Below are positions 33,064 through 43,296 of a DNA stretch of 64,000 nt, piece after piece. Positions within the stretch are counted from its first letter, which is position 1. Every line of letters begins with the position of its first letter. Source of the stretch: Albula goreensis (lineage: Eukaryota; Chordata; Actinopteri; Albuliformes; Albulidae); contig CM040747.1 in the NCBI GenBank assembly GCA_022829145.1, positions 37,774,052 to 37,838,051 on the forward strand. Reading direction: 5' to 3'. Both the position numbers and the translations under genes were made by a program. Under the pieces are notes generated by a model. That model was not told the DNA's origin. It was given only the letters and a program-made list of their open reading frames with translations, and ran no database searches.

Positions 33064-33336
33064 AACAGCCCTGACTGTGCTGTGAACAAAAACAGTAGGG
33101 AGTTAGTGTGTCTCTGTGGAGCCTTTGGCCTGTACATGCTTAATGGCAGGATCAGAGGGGACTCTTTAGGGAGCTTCACTTACTACTCAGCTCTTAGGGC
33201 TAGTGTAGTCGACTATGCCATCACTGATATGGACCCCTCCGACATTAGTGCATTCACTGTCAGACCACAGACCCCTTTTTACCACCACTGTCAAATCAAT
33301 GTGCACCTGAACAGAACTGGAAAACCTAGGAATTAA
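33064..33336 (+). pseudogene. LINE endonuclease C-terminal fragment
   Basis: The open frame reads NSRELVCLCGAFGLYMLNGR, then IRGDSLGSFTYYSALRASVV, DYAITDMDPSDISAFTVRPQ. This is the end of an apurinic-type endonuclease domain of a fish non-LTR element. The catalytic SDH is changed (PFYHHCQINV). There is no adjoining reverse transcriptase. Confidence 0.7.
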
Positions 33337-33389
33337 AGGCATTTGTTCTTCAATCTGTAATTTAAGATAACCCCCAAAAAACTAACCAG

Positions 33390-33595
33390 AAAAATTGGGG
33401 CTGGTGATGGAGCTTATCCCAGCATGAATTGGGCAAGGAGCAGGGAGACACCCTGGACAGATGAGCACTTCCAAAACCCAGGCAAACACATGCAAGCTCA
33501 ACACAGGACTGCTGCCCATTGTGCCTGCCCACTGAAACTGTGAGGCCACAGTGCTAACCACTGAGCCACCATGCTGCCTGCAAATGGTACAGCTC
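33390..33595 (-). repeat. tRNA-headed SINE-like repeat
   Basis: On the minus strand GCATGGTGGCTCAGTGGTTA, GCACTGTGGCCTCACAG begins a tRNA-derived repeat that continues through TTGCATGTGTTTGCCTGGGT and ends GGGATAAGCTCCATCACC. This is a repeat type widespread in fish genomes. Confidence 0.65.
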
Positions 33596-33682
33596 AGTAT
33601 ATATTTCATAGTCTTGTGTCTCATTTGCAACCCTCAAATGCATCAATTAAACATGTTATTTAATCTGACAAACATATGTCAG

Positions 33683-33805
33683 TAGTGTAGTGTAATGGTT
33701 ATGTTGCAGCAGGTCAAACTTAGTGATACAGGGTTTGATTCTCAGGTAGGCACTGCTGTTGTACCCTTAAGCAAGGCATGTGACCCAAATTGCTCCAATA
33801 AACAT
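33683..33805 (+). repeat. Second tRNA-derived SINE-like repeat
   Basis: GTAGTGTAGTGTAATGGTTA, a B-box-like GGGTTTGATTC, then CAGGTAGGCACTGCTGTTGT and ACCCTTAAGCAAGGCA match the common fish SINE body, ending near TATAAACGGA. Confidence 0.65.
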
Positions 33806-34310
33806 CCAGCTTTATAAACGGAAGTTTCTGTGCTTTGAATGTGAATATTCAAACTACTCATAGACTTCTGGATGCATCTGGAAGAAAACATAAAATACTG
33901 CTAACGGACATAATTCACTTTTTATGTCACCAGTACACATTATCAATTTAGGTGACTCTGCTAGCAAAAGCAGTTTTGCTGAATTTAAGAAAATCAGAAG
34001 AAAAATCATCCCTTGACAAAACGACAAGTGTTTCTTCACAGCTTGTCAAAGCATCTACGGTCAGTTTAGTCTTTCAATTCAAACTGACAAAAAATAGGTT
34101 GGTGATTTGAAACAGAGTCAATGCTCTTCTCAAGAATGCTTTGCCAGTGGTTGGGCATACACGATGTCAATCATGAAGAGAGGGTCACCTATCCCTTAAA
34201 GCGCTAAATTTAGCACTGAAGTTTCCAGAACAATCACAGGCAGCGAGGGAAAAAATGTAACGCATGGGTGAATTATTTTAGCAAAAGTTATTCTGTGAAT
34301 TCTATGATGA

Positions 34311-34317
<7 letters not shown>

Positions 34318-34348
<31 letters not shown>
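34318..34348. repeat. GT microsatellite
   Basis: An uninterrupted (GT)n run of about 31 bp. Confidence 0.9.
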
Positions 34349-34351
<3 letters not shown>

Positions 34352-34589
34352 GCATGCCACATGTACGATGTGTGGGTGTTCTAAGATTTCACATTTTCCT
34401 CAGAGCCAGTCCTTTAATCCATCATATATCTATGTTAAAGATTGCCATCCTGTGATAAATCGATGTTATACAACATTTTTTCTTGATATTTTTCATCTCT
34501 TTTGGTCATTTTTGGAAGATTAGCGCTTTTATGTTGTTTTTGGAGGAAGTGTCATTTTTTTGTTTGTTGATCCCTATGAACAAGCAAGA

Positions 34590-35410
34590 TGTCAACAGGA
34601 GAAGAACGATTGACAAGTGCCGATATTCCCCATATATGGACAAAAGATAGACTCAAGTCATGGATTTGCTGAACATCCAGCAAGACAGAGAAGGGGAATG
34701 CGTTGCAATGCTGAAGCAGGCCTTACTGGAGATACAAGAGCTTAATTTAAGACAAGATATTCTTGGCAAGGAAGTCCAAGATCTCAAAGCTCAGAATGAA
34801 GTCTTCAAGCAAAACTTTCTGAAGCAAGTGCAGTAAGTAAGAGCATAAGACCCCAAATGGTGACTGTTATGAGCAGTATAGCAAGGTGAAGACAGCCGTA
34901 GCCCAACAGCAACATGCACGTGAAAATCTGGAAAAAAGACAGAGAGAGAAAAACCTTATATTTATGGAAGTGGCAGAGTAAAAAAGGAGAGAAATGTTGG
35001 GAAGAGGAAGCCATATTCATGGAGATTCAGTGCCCTGGTGTTGTGCCTGCTAAAATTATGAGGCTTGGGAACCCAAGGGATGAAAATTCACCACCCCACC
35101 CGTTGTTGGTGATTACTATAACAGAGGCAAAGACTGTGTTGGATAATGCCAGAACGTTGAAGGACTCACTAAAGAAGACCGTAAAAAAGTTTACAAAATG
35201 AAAGATCTACATCCCGTCATTCGTAGGGAATGGAAGAGGCTGCGTGACTATGCAAAAACTGAGAGTGCAGCTCCTGCATATGTTGGGTGCACAATCAGAG
35301 TGGATTACAGGAAGCTCGCTGTAACTAAAGATGGGGAGGTGGTCTGTAAGTTTGTGCCACCTTTTCAGATACTGGGGCCAAACATATACGACTTGGGTTC
35401 TGGATGTTAA
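34590..35410 (+). pseudogene. LINE ORF1 remnant
   Basis: ATG at 34590 reads MSTGEERLTSADIPHIWTKD and stops. A second frame from 34661 encodes a heptad-rich stretch (LLNIQQDREGECVAMLKQAL, then EIQELNLRQDILGKEVQDLK), a likely coiled coil. The later frame at 35198-35410 (DLHPVIRREWKRLRDYAKTE) resembles the RNA-binding half of LINE ORF1 proteins. Confidence 0.6.
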
Positions 35411-36216
35411 CGGGCTGCATAATAAACTGGGAAATATGAATGTGACATGGTGGCTGAGGGACCATGACATAGTGGTGCTGACAGAGATTAAAAGAGCTCA
35501 TGTGACCCACGCCCCTAGACTCATACCTGTGGTAGCCAATAACCAGTACAGTCAGAGAGGGGGTGTCGCTGCTCTGTTTAGACATGATATTTACAATGAT
35601 GTCACCGTAATTGGTACATCAGCTCAAGAGCAAATTTGGTTTGGACTGCAGAGCGTTCCCGGTATAATGATTGGCAGAGCCTATATACCGCCATCTGATT
35701 CCCCTTTTTTCTCTAATGTACGTTTTTCTGAGATCCAGGCCAGAACCCAGAACAACACCTTTGGCTATGTGGTAGTTGGTCTCATGAACACTAGGTGTGG
35801 AGATAAGGTGAATGAGCTGCTTGAAGGTAGCAATAACATGCACTACAAGCCTGTTGATGAAACAGTAAACACCAGTGGAAAGAGTATTATTCAGGTTTGC
35901 AATAATCTATTGATTGTGAACAACTTGAACACAGCGTCTTTACTCCTTCCTAGTTCCCTAACCTATCACAAGAAAAAAAAAGATTTCTGAAGTGGATTAC
36001 TGTCTAATCTCTGCTTGTTATATTAATTGTGTTAAAAGCTTTGAAGTGAACCAAAACACTGACATGCCATCCGATCACGCCCCATTGTCTATAGAACTTG
36101 TGTTCCCTGAAGAAACGATTAATGCAAAGGTTTTGTTACAGTGCTCAGGATTTGTGTATGCATTCTATTATGACTCACTCTGGCAACCCGCATTGCAGGA
36201 AACCAGTGCCTTATAG
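35331..36216 (+). pseudogene. LINE ORF2 endonuclease remnant
   Basis: The frame reads LNGLHN-like VNGLHNKLGNMNVTWWLRDH, DIVVLTEIK (the catalytic Glu of the apurinic endonuclease fold), RGGVAALFRHD, IGRAYIPPSDSPFF, VVVGLMNTRCG (the usual D is Leu-Met, a damaged catalytic site). After a stop, PSDHAPLSIELVFPEE holds the terminal SDH motif. Confidence 0.8.
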
Positions 36217-36475
36217 GCACTGTACACCACAGTATAGATGCAGATCAATTTTCTTTCAACATAAGTTCACTGGAAGCACCCATCATTAGCTGTGACCAAA
36301 ACCTGGATGATATGGCTGTGTGGTTTGCAGATTTATTGTATAACTGTGCAGCCCAGAGCCAACTAGTCAGCTCTTAGACCCCACAGCCTGCCCCAGAATC
36401 AGGAAGCACTTTCACCCCCCGTTGGCAGCGTATATTGGGGTGCAGTGATGCTAAAATGTTGTGGCAGGCCATTGA

Positions 36476-38395
36476 TTGGAAAGGGGGTTTTCCTCAACTC
36501 CTCACCAAGAGATGCCTTCTGGAGCTGCATTCAAAGAACATATGGAGAAGCTGCTGAACCTCCCTGCTGGTGAGGGAGAAAACCCACTGCATATGGAGGC
36601 CTATAATGTGAATATGCCACTGCTAGATGACCCAATCACAACAGCAGAGACTCAACATGTGATCGACCACCAGCTAAAGTGGGGAAATGGAGCGGGCCCT
36701 GATGGGGTAAGCCAGGCGTGTTCAAATTTCTGCCCGGCGACTGGGTAATATTTTTATGCACGCATATAAATCTCATCTTTGTGACTGGCTATCCAATGAG
36801 CTGGCCCCTGCTAGATTGATTGTGTTGTTATTCAGGAAAGGTAACCACCTTGATTGTGATGATTACCGGGGATAAGTGTGATCAACAGTGCAGCAAAGTT
36901 GTGTGATTATGTGCTGATAACAATAGACTGATGGGCTGGTATGAGCCATTCTGGGAGCAGGCAGGAGCCCAACCTAAAAGAGGCTGCATTGAACACATTG
37001 TGGCACTTAGGCTTATAATGGACTATTGTATCAGAAAGAAGGTTCAGCTGTACACTGCTGTTATAGACTTCTCCAAAGCTATGACCGGGTTCCATGAGGA
37101 AAACTGTTCACAATTTTAAAACGCTTGGGGTGTGGAGTTACTATGATTTAGGTTCTGATGTCAATGTACAGTGTAACAACAAGTATCCTGGGCACTACAG
37201 CAATAACATCGTCCATCGGGTGAGGCAAGGATCCCCCACATCCTGCTTCCTGTTTGTGATGTTTGTTGACCTGTTGATCAGAAAGTTTAAACAACAATGT
37301 GGAGACGATGGATTCTTGAAATGACTCCATGTTCTAATGCTGATTGAGAAACTGAAATACTTGGAGGAATATGATGTGGAATGTAATGAATATGGAATTC
37401 TTGGTAATGAAGGTAAAACAAAGTTTACGGCCATTTTGAGATCTGATGAAGGCAGGCAGCCTATTCAGCTTGGTTCATTTATGGTGAGGCGTTGTAACAG
37501 TTATACATATCTTGGAGCTATCTTCACTGCTGATTGAAATTCCCAAACCTCACTCTACATGTAAAAGAGAAAACAAAGCATTTAAACAAATTAATCATGT
37601 TCTTATCAACCAACTATGATGCCCCATTTTGTGTTAAAGGTATTTGAGGCTGCTTTCTCATCAGCTGTCTTGTATGGGTGTGAGGCTCGGTTAAAAGTGC
37701 CCTTAAAACCTGTTTAAACTCTCTATATGACTGGAGTGAAATCCCTACTTGGGGTGAGGTCTATGACACTGAACCTAACCTGCCTCTTGGAGGCAGGACT
37801 TCCTTCAGTGCAGACTTTAGTGAGAGAAAAGCCAGCCAGGTTTTTGACCAAGGTGAAGGAGCGTCATGGCATGCTTGATGACCCCTTATGGCATGTGCTT
37901 GAAGTAACTAGAAAAGAGAACCAAGTTATGAACTCACATTTATCTAAGTTAATGGAGAAACAAGATCCTATTGAGAGTGACCATATGGAGATGATTAAGA
38001 AACTGCAATCTAAAGAGGGAACAAGATACAAGACCTACCAAGCCATCAACCCAGATATATCCGTCCATCCACTTTATCCCAGCCATACACTGGTATATTG
38101 AAGACCACTTGAGAATAAGCTTCACACGGTTCCGGTTGTCCTCTCACTGACTGCGAGTGGAAATGGGAAGGTGGAGCCGTACACCACCTGAACAACACGT
38201 GTGTTGCTGCAAGACTGGCATACAGAATGAAGAACATATACTGGTGTGCCCTCGCACACAGGATATCCGTGTGAAATATGGGCATGACTCCACTGAACTG
38301 AGCTCACTCTTTGTGGACACTGATAACAGAACTTTAGTGATGTTACATGCTTGCCTTGAGTTATTGGAGCACCAGCAGTATTCTATGGACTGAGT
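36476..38395 (+). pseudogene. LINE ORF2 reverse transcriptase and C-terminal remnant
   Basis: Motifs in order are WGNGAGPDGVS (36680), GWYEPFWEQAGAQPKRGCIE (36934), AVIDFSKAM (37060), VRQGSPTSCFLFVMFVDLLI (37220) and LGAIFTAD (37515). The catalytic xxDD box that should follow near 37335 is deleted (VLML runs directly into IEKLKYLEE). The C-terminal part has a Cys-rich CCCKTGIQNEEHILVCPRT at about 38200. Several frameshifts. Inactive. Confidence 0.8.
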
Positions 38396-38521
38396 GATGG
38401 GACTTTGTGTTGCTGGTTTCATTACCTTTTTTAACTTATGGATTTATTTTATATATGATTTTTTATTGTTTGGACCCAAATGTTTTATCACTTTGTGTCA
38501 ATAAAATGACTAACTAACTAG

Positions 38522-38850
38522 CCTTAATGGTTCATTTATTCATGTAAAAGTGTTTTTAATTCATGACAGCGAGGTCTTCCAATATTCTATGACACATGTA
38601 TCTTTAATTTCAGTCTTCCTCTTTCCTCTAAAATAAGGGCAGAACATCCTCCCTTACATCTTGGACCAGCCTCCTCTGATATAAATGTACTTATTTTAAA
38701 AAAAAAATGGTATTTCATATAACCATAATTATTCATCCATGGGGCTTTGAAACTGTTGGATGTACAGACATGAAAATTCTCAAACATTGTATTAGGTGTG
38801 AGAGCTTCTGGAAGTGATAACTGAACCGCTGGAGCAGAACCCCACAGTGT
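38522..38850. other. Spacer 3' of V6
   Basis: AT-rich, with a block at 38690-38800 similar to that 3' of V2 (about 10875-10990). No gene recognised. Confidence 0.4.
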
Positions 38851-38931
38851 CCCGGGTCAGTGCCTCCCCCCTCAGCACCTGCAGTAGGTCCCAGCTGCAG
38901 CAGTGCAGTCTCTGTGCAGTCTGACTGAGGG

Positions 38932-38959
38932 AGGTTTTGTACGGCTCTCTATCACTGTG
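38932..38959 (-). promoter_or_regulatory. Recombination signal of V6 with a shortened nonamer
   Basis: Minus strand CACAGTG (38953-38959) and the 12-bp spacer are intact, but the A-tract of the nonamer has one base fewer (ACAAAACCT at 38932-38940 in place of ACAAAAACC). Reduced recombination is expected. Confidence 0.85.
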
Positions 38960-39487
38960 TGAACACACCACCACTGTGGTAACTGTACTGACAGTAGTAA
39001 TCTCCTGCATCTTCAGCCTGGACTCCACTGATGGTCAGAGTGAAGTCAGTCCCAGATCCACTGCCACTGAATCGATCAGGAATCCCTGAGCTACGCTGAT
39101 TTATTAGATCAGGAGTTTGGGAGCTTCTCCAGGTTTCTGTTTATACCAGTGCAAAATAAGTTATTGGACAACTGCAGGGCTGGTTCTACAGCTCAGGGTG
39201 ACAGTGTCTCCTATGAGAGCAGATTTACCAGCAGGAGTCTGAGTCACAGTCACCTGTCCTGTGCATTCTGAGAGAAGAGAAATAAACAGCATACATCTCA
39301 ATGTTATCCATATTTGAATATTTCATGTACATTACTATAATATTTATTACAAAAATAATTTTCTGATATTTTTCATTTAATTATAATCATTTGAATTTGT
39401 AGTTTTTCTCTCACCCTGAATGCAGAAAGCGAGTGCCCAGATGAAGATGGTGATAAAAGTCATTGTTGCTGTGGGTTCTGTTGCCAT
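38960..39487 (-). pseudogene. Ig light-chain V segment V6, disabled
   Basis: The leader exon is 39415-39487 and the V exon is 38960-39267. It starts [18 protein letters not shown] and keeps the first Cys. CDR1 contains a TAA (VQ[14 protein letters not shown]). After APKLLI there is TAATAA and a deletion that shifts the frame before SGIPDRFSG. The remaining 3' part codes [13 protein letters not shown] in the original frame. With two nonsense sites, a frameshift and a weak nonamer, it can only be a relic or a conversion donor. Confidence 0.9.
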
Positions 39488-39528
39488 GAAGGACAGCTCT
39501 CAGTCATCAAGTGTTAAACTCACAGGAC

Positions 39529-39591
39529 TATAAACACTCCCAGAGCACTGAAGCATGTGCTGCCAATGCAAAGTGTCTTCTCTATGCAAAT
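39529..39591 (-). promoter_or_regulatory. V6 promoter: octamer and TATA-like box
   Basis: ATTTGCAT on the minus strand at 39584-39591 and a TTTATA box at 39529-39534, unchanged although the gene is dead. The V-type upstream similarity ends at about 39628. Confidence 0.8.
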
Positions 39592-39974
39592 GGTCTTCCT
39601 GGGTACAGCAGGCACTTGTAGCCCAGCCAGCAGTTGTCAGAAATACGTGAACGCACTCTGGGTTCAGCGGAGTCCAAATGAACCCTGAACCCTCAGTGAA
39701 GCCTTCTTTATACAGATACATATCTTTGATCAGGATTAGACGATAATTAAATAAGCATCAATCATACCATCACTGGTCTAGTGAGGGTAGTTCATGTGGT
39801 TGAATACAGTAGCTGTGATAATTGGATTATCTTCCCTTACCAGAACAGCTCTCAATCACCCATCACCGGTTTCTTTAGAACTATCAACTGCCACAACAGC
39901 TAGCTGCAGCCAAAGAAAATGTAATATTCTGGAGTATATTACATTTGTAAATATGATATATTTTGCTTATCAAT

Positions 39975-40170
39975 CCTTGATATTACATTATAATCATTTA
40001 GCAGATGCTTTTACCCAAAGCAACTTGCAGTTAAACAGGATGACCAGGGGCCAGTCCCCCCTGGGAGCAATGTGGGGTTAGGGGCCTGACAGTGATGGTG
40101 GTTAAAGTGCTGGCCCTCAGGGGTCTTGATCATTTATCTTAGCCACTATGCTACAGGCTACCCCTGTAAG
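39975..40170 (+). repeat. Common fish interspersed repeat fragment
   Basis: TAATCATTTAGCAGATGCTT, TTACCCAAAGCAACTTGCAG, GGAGCAATGTGGGGTTAGGG and TTAGCCACTATGCTACAGGC are landmarks of a repeat widely seen in fish genomes. The family name cannot be assigned from memory with certainty. Confidence 0.55.
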
Positions 40171-40178
40171 CTGATGCT

Positions 40179-40251
40179 TGGAGGATGCAGGCATTGATCC
40201 CGCTACCTCTCGCATGCTAAGCGAGCGCTCTACCATTTGAGCTAATCCCCG
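40179..40251 (-). tRNA. tRNA-Ala(AGC)-like gene, possibly pseudogene
   Basis: On the minus strand, GGGGATTAGCTCAAATGGTA, GAGCGCTCGCTTAGCATGCG and AGAGGTAGCGGG follow tRNA-Ala with anticodon AGC. The acceptor, D, anticodon and T stems can all form. Base 1 is C and leaves the 1:72 pair unpaired, and the T loop reads ATCAATG where ATCGATG is usual, weakening the B box. It may be a decayed copy or part of a tRNA-derived repeat. Confidence 0.55.
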
Positions 40252-40318
40252 ATTGATGTTCCCATAAATGTTGCCAGTGAGAATTAAAATATGTTTCAGT
40301 ATTTTCTTAGGGCTTGAT

Positions 40319-40764
40319 TGTCAGTATGCTGGTCTCCTCGCCGAGGTTTGTGTTTGTTTTTCCCTGTCCGTGTCTGCCACATGCTTTTGTTTTCAGTTTC
40401 CCTGTGTGTCAGCCCCCCCCTGCTCCCCTGCTCTCATCACCTGACAAGATTCACCTGCCTGCTCACCTGTTCCCCATTTCTCATCATTATTCTGCCTACT
40501 TACACCCTGCCTCTTCCTGTGTTCTTTGCCAGTTTGCTCCAGTGCTTTCCCTGTCTTGTTCCTGCCTGTTTTTAATTATCTGCCTGTTTGTTGACTTTAC
40601 CTTGTTGCCTGTTGTTTTGGATTGTTTCCCTCTGACTTCTAGCTTTGACCCTGCCTGTACCCCGACTATGATTCTGGTTTTGTGATTTGTACTTAAGAAA
40701 TAATCACCCTTTTTGAACCTGTCCTGATTTCATCTTCACTTGAGTCCTCGCCTGATTTGTGACA
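40319..40764 (+). mobile_element. Possible solo LTR
   Basis: The segment starts TGTCAGTATG and ends TTTGTGACA, with imperfect inverted tips, and is pyrimidine-rich with a CTT-rich body. Flanking TTGAT and CTGAT are a near match for a 5-bp target duplication. No internal genes. Confidence 0.4.
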
Positions 40765-41019
40765 CTGATATTGAAAAAAGAAACGTATACATACAAACTT
40801 ACCCGATATTGCCCAGTTAGCAAGGTGCTTTATCAATAAGCAAAGCAGTGAGTATAATACAGAATAAACTCAGTGCTGTATAACCTGAGGAGACACAATC
40901 CCCATGACACAAGGCAGAAGTGAAAAGAGGATTATGAAGTTAGCACAGTAATTGCATACTGCCGAAGTGATCAGAGGATTATAAAGTTAACACACTAATG
41001 ATAAAGTTATATTTTATTA

Positions 41020-41215
41020 CATTTTCACATTCATAGGGCAACTCAAGAGGGTGCTTTGTCACTTTTTCTCCACTGAAAGGGCACTTTAGAGGACATTTTA
41101 TCACATTTTCTCATTCATAGGGCAGCTCTAGAGGGCACTTCATCATGTTTTCTCATGCATAAGGGCACCCAGAGGGCACTTCTGTGGCATTTTTTAAGCA
41201 AAAGGGAACCAGAGA
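41020..41215. repeat. Minisatellite of about 60-bp units
   Basis: Three or four diverged units share TTTTCTCATTCATAGGGCA, then AGAGGGCACTT. It lies just 3' of V7. Confidence 0.6.
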
Positions 41216-41457
41216 GTGCAACTGCCCCCTGTGTTGAATTGGAAATAACTATCATTCCCTCTCAAGGCTCAGATACCCTGACTAAAATTCAGTCTAAGTG
41301 TATTTGTGTTTTAGATGTGAATTAGATGTATGAGAGTTTATTGAACTATTGTGCTGGAGCAGAGCCCCTCAGTGTCCCGGGTCAGTGCCTCCCCCCTCAG
41401 CACCTGCAGTAGGTCCCAGCTGCAGCAGTGCAGTCTCTGTGCAGTCTGACTGAGGGA

Positions 41458-41485
41458 GGTTTTTGTATGGCTCTTTATCACTGTG
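41458..41485 (-). promoter_or_regulatory. 12-spacer recombination signal of V7
   Basis: Minus strand CACAGTG (41479-41485), 12-bp spacer ATAAAGAGCCAT (two changes from the others), nonamer ACAAAAACC (41458-41466). Confidence 0.95.
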
Positions 41486-42021
41486 TGAGCACAGGGCCAC
41501 TGTGGTAACTCTGACAGTAGTAATCTCCTGCATCTTCAGCCTGGACTCCACTGATGGTCAGAGTGAAGTCAGTCCCAGATCCACTGCCACTGAATCGATC
41601 AGGAATCCCTGAGATACGCTGATTTACAAACTTTATCAGGAGTTTAGGAGCTTCTCCAGGTTTCTGGTTATACCAGGCCATTCTTTCACCATTACTGTCT
41701 TTAGCAACCGCAGGGTTGGTTTTACAGCTCAGGGCGACAGTGTCTCCTGTGAGAGCAGATTTACCAGCAGGAGTCTGAGTCACAGTCACCTGTCCTGTGG
41801 AGTCTGAAATGAGAAACAGCAACACACAAATAGTACGTAGCCTGAAGATGCATTAAATAATATAAAAATTAGTCAGAAACAACTTTTATGTTCTCTTCAT
41901 ACATTGTGAGGAGTATCATTTTGTTTTTAGTGTTTTCATGAATCTCACCCTGAATGCAGAAAGCGAGTGCCCAGATGAAGATTGTGATAAAAGTCATTGT
42001 TGCTGTGGGTTCTGTTGCCAT
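41486..42021 (-). CDS. Ig light-chain V segment V7 (kappa type), open
   Basis: The leader exon is 41949-42021 and the V exon is 41486-41803. It starts [18 protein letters not shown], keeps Cys (ALSC), and has CDR1 with [54 protein letters not shown] and GDYYC. CDR3 is short (QSYHSGPVL). It belongs to the V4 subfamily in CDR1 and CDR2, but its CDR3 resembles V2 and V6, and its upstream 3 kb is the V1/V2 duplicon. It may be a mosaic. Open throughout and likely functional. Confidence 0.93.
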
Positions 42022-42062
42022 GAAGGACAGCTCTCAGTCATCAAGTGTTAAACTCACAGGAC

Positions 42063-42125
42063 TATAAACACTCCCAGAGCACTGAAGCATGTGCTGCCAA
42101 TGCAAAGTGTCTTCTCTATGCAAAT
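42063..42125 (-). promoter_or_regulatory. V7 promoter: octamer and TATA-like box
   Basis: ATTTGCAT on the minus strand at 42118-42125 and a TTTATA box at 42063-42068. Confidence 0.85.
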
Positions 42126-42887
42126 GGTCTTCCTGGGTACAGCAGGCACTTGTAGCCCAGCAGTGCTGTGGAGGCAGACTAGGGCTTATGGGCTGTGACA
42201 CAGACAGAGCAGTGTAACACTGGTGTAACAGTGTCTGGACAGCAGGATCACAATCCAAACCAACATCATTCACATTTTGCCATCATATTCTTTTTCTCAC
42301 ATGTACCCCTGTTAAACAGCACATACACCCCTCCTCTGACTCATCTCTATAGATGCAGCATTGGTCTTTGAGCAGGTGAAATTGCATGAAGAAACCTCAT
42401 GTTTTGTCTAATGTTAATGCTATGGGTTAAGTTAGTTATAAGTTAGTTATCCTCTATCAGTACTACACTGACAAGTAATGCATATTGGGATTGATTCCCA
42501 TTGTATTAAATTACCAGTCAGGTCTGGCTTCTGCAGCCATTGCTGTTTCTGCACTACAGTGAATGAGGCTTTTGCTGCTTTCCTACATAAACATGCTAAA
42601 TTAACTGGATGTGATCCGAACATTATCCTGATTGGTAATAACTCAGTTTCATTTAAACTGGCTAATTCTGAGAGGGGAATAATCGAGCTCTGATCTGATG
42701 TGTTCCTGCTCAGGAGTGCCTCTCAGTGTAGGGTGAGAGCAACACACAATGATATAAAGAGTACTATAATGCATTTCCATGACTTCAAAGTAATACAGTC
42801 ATTTAACACTTTACTGTTAAAAGCAATAATGAGTATTGTACAATATATTACAGCTTTTATGTGTGTGTATTTGTAACATTAGGTGGC

Positions 42888-43296
42888 GAGAGGAAGGAAA
42901 AACACAGACTTTTAAACAAGAAGTAGCCAAAGGCCTTTTATTTGACCCTTTTCCCATGGAAAACCCAACAAAACAAATGGCAACAATGAAACTGAAAACC
43001 AGCACAGCCAGGGAAAACACAATTAACACAAACTCAGTCCAAACCCAAAAGAAGTCCTCATTCAGCCTCTCAGGCTGTGCTTAAATTGAAGGCCTAATTG
43101 AAGGCAAGTGCTCACAGCTGAGTTGATTAGAAATCACTCTCAGGTGAGGCTGCCTGTTTGTGAGGCCTCTGCTGCTGCAGCTCCAGTTAACTCTCCAGGC
43201 TGAGAGAGGGAACCAGGAGACTGACAGCAGTACAGTGGGAGGAGCTGAGGAGCTTGCTCCTCCCTCCAACTCCCCCAGCGCTAAAGTCCTATAACA
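42888..43296 (-). mobile_element. Unassigned insertion in the V7 duplicon
   Basis: About 0.4 kb begins GGTGGCGAGAGGAAGGAAAA and ends CCCCCAGCGCTAAAGTCC, absent from the V1 and V2 copies, where it replaces roughly 200 bp. Its right half (CTCTCCAGGCTGAGAGAGGG, GGGAGGAGC...TTGCTCCTCCCTCCA) is related to sequence at about 55805-56430. Probably one repeat family; type unknown. Confidence 0.5.

Larger units (their letters stand above)
34570..38521 (+). mobile_element. Long degenerate non-LTR retrotransposon with ORF1 and ORF2 remnants
   Basis: From 5' to 3' there is an ORF1 piece at 34590-35410, endonuclease at 35331-36110, reverse transcriptase at about 36480-37540, a C-terminal region to about 38395, and a 3' end with AATAAAATGACTAACTAACT (38501-38520), a short tandem tail. 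The order and the tail fit a LINE of about 4 kb. The precise clade is not assigned. Stops and frameshifts are spread throughout. Confidence 0.85.

Noticed and set aside
4885-41551. Repeated 60-63 codon minus-strand frames ([13 protein letters not shown]...) across each V 3' end and RSS
   Set aside because: They are an alternative frame of the V 3' end plus its conserved flank; they start inside the V exon and cross the recombination signal.
5966-42693. A 71-codon plus-strand frame conserved in three V-upstream duplicons (5966, 12155, 42478)
   Set aside because: Nearly all base differences among copies change the residue, so there is no sign of protein selection. Conservation is explained by recent segmental duplication.
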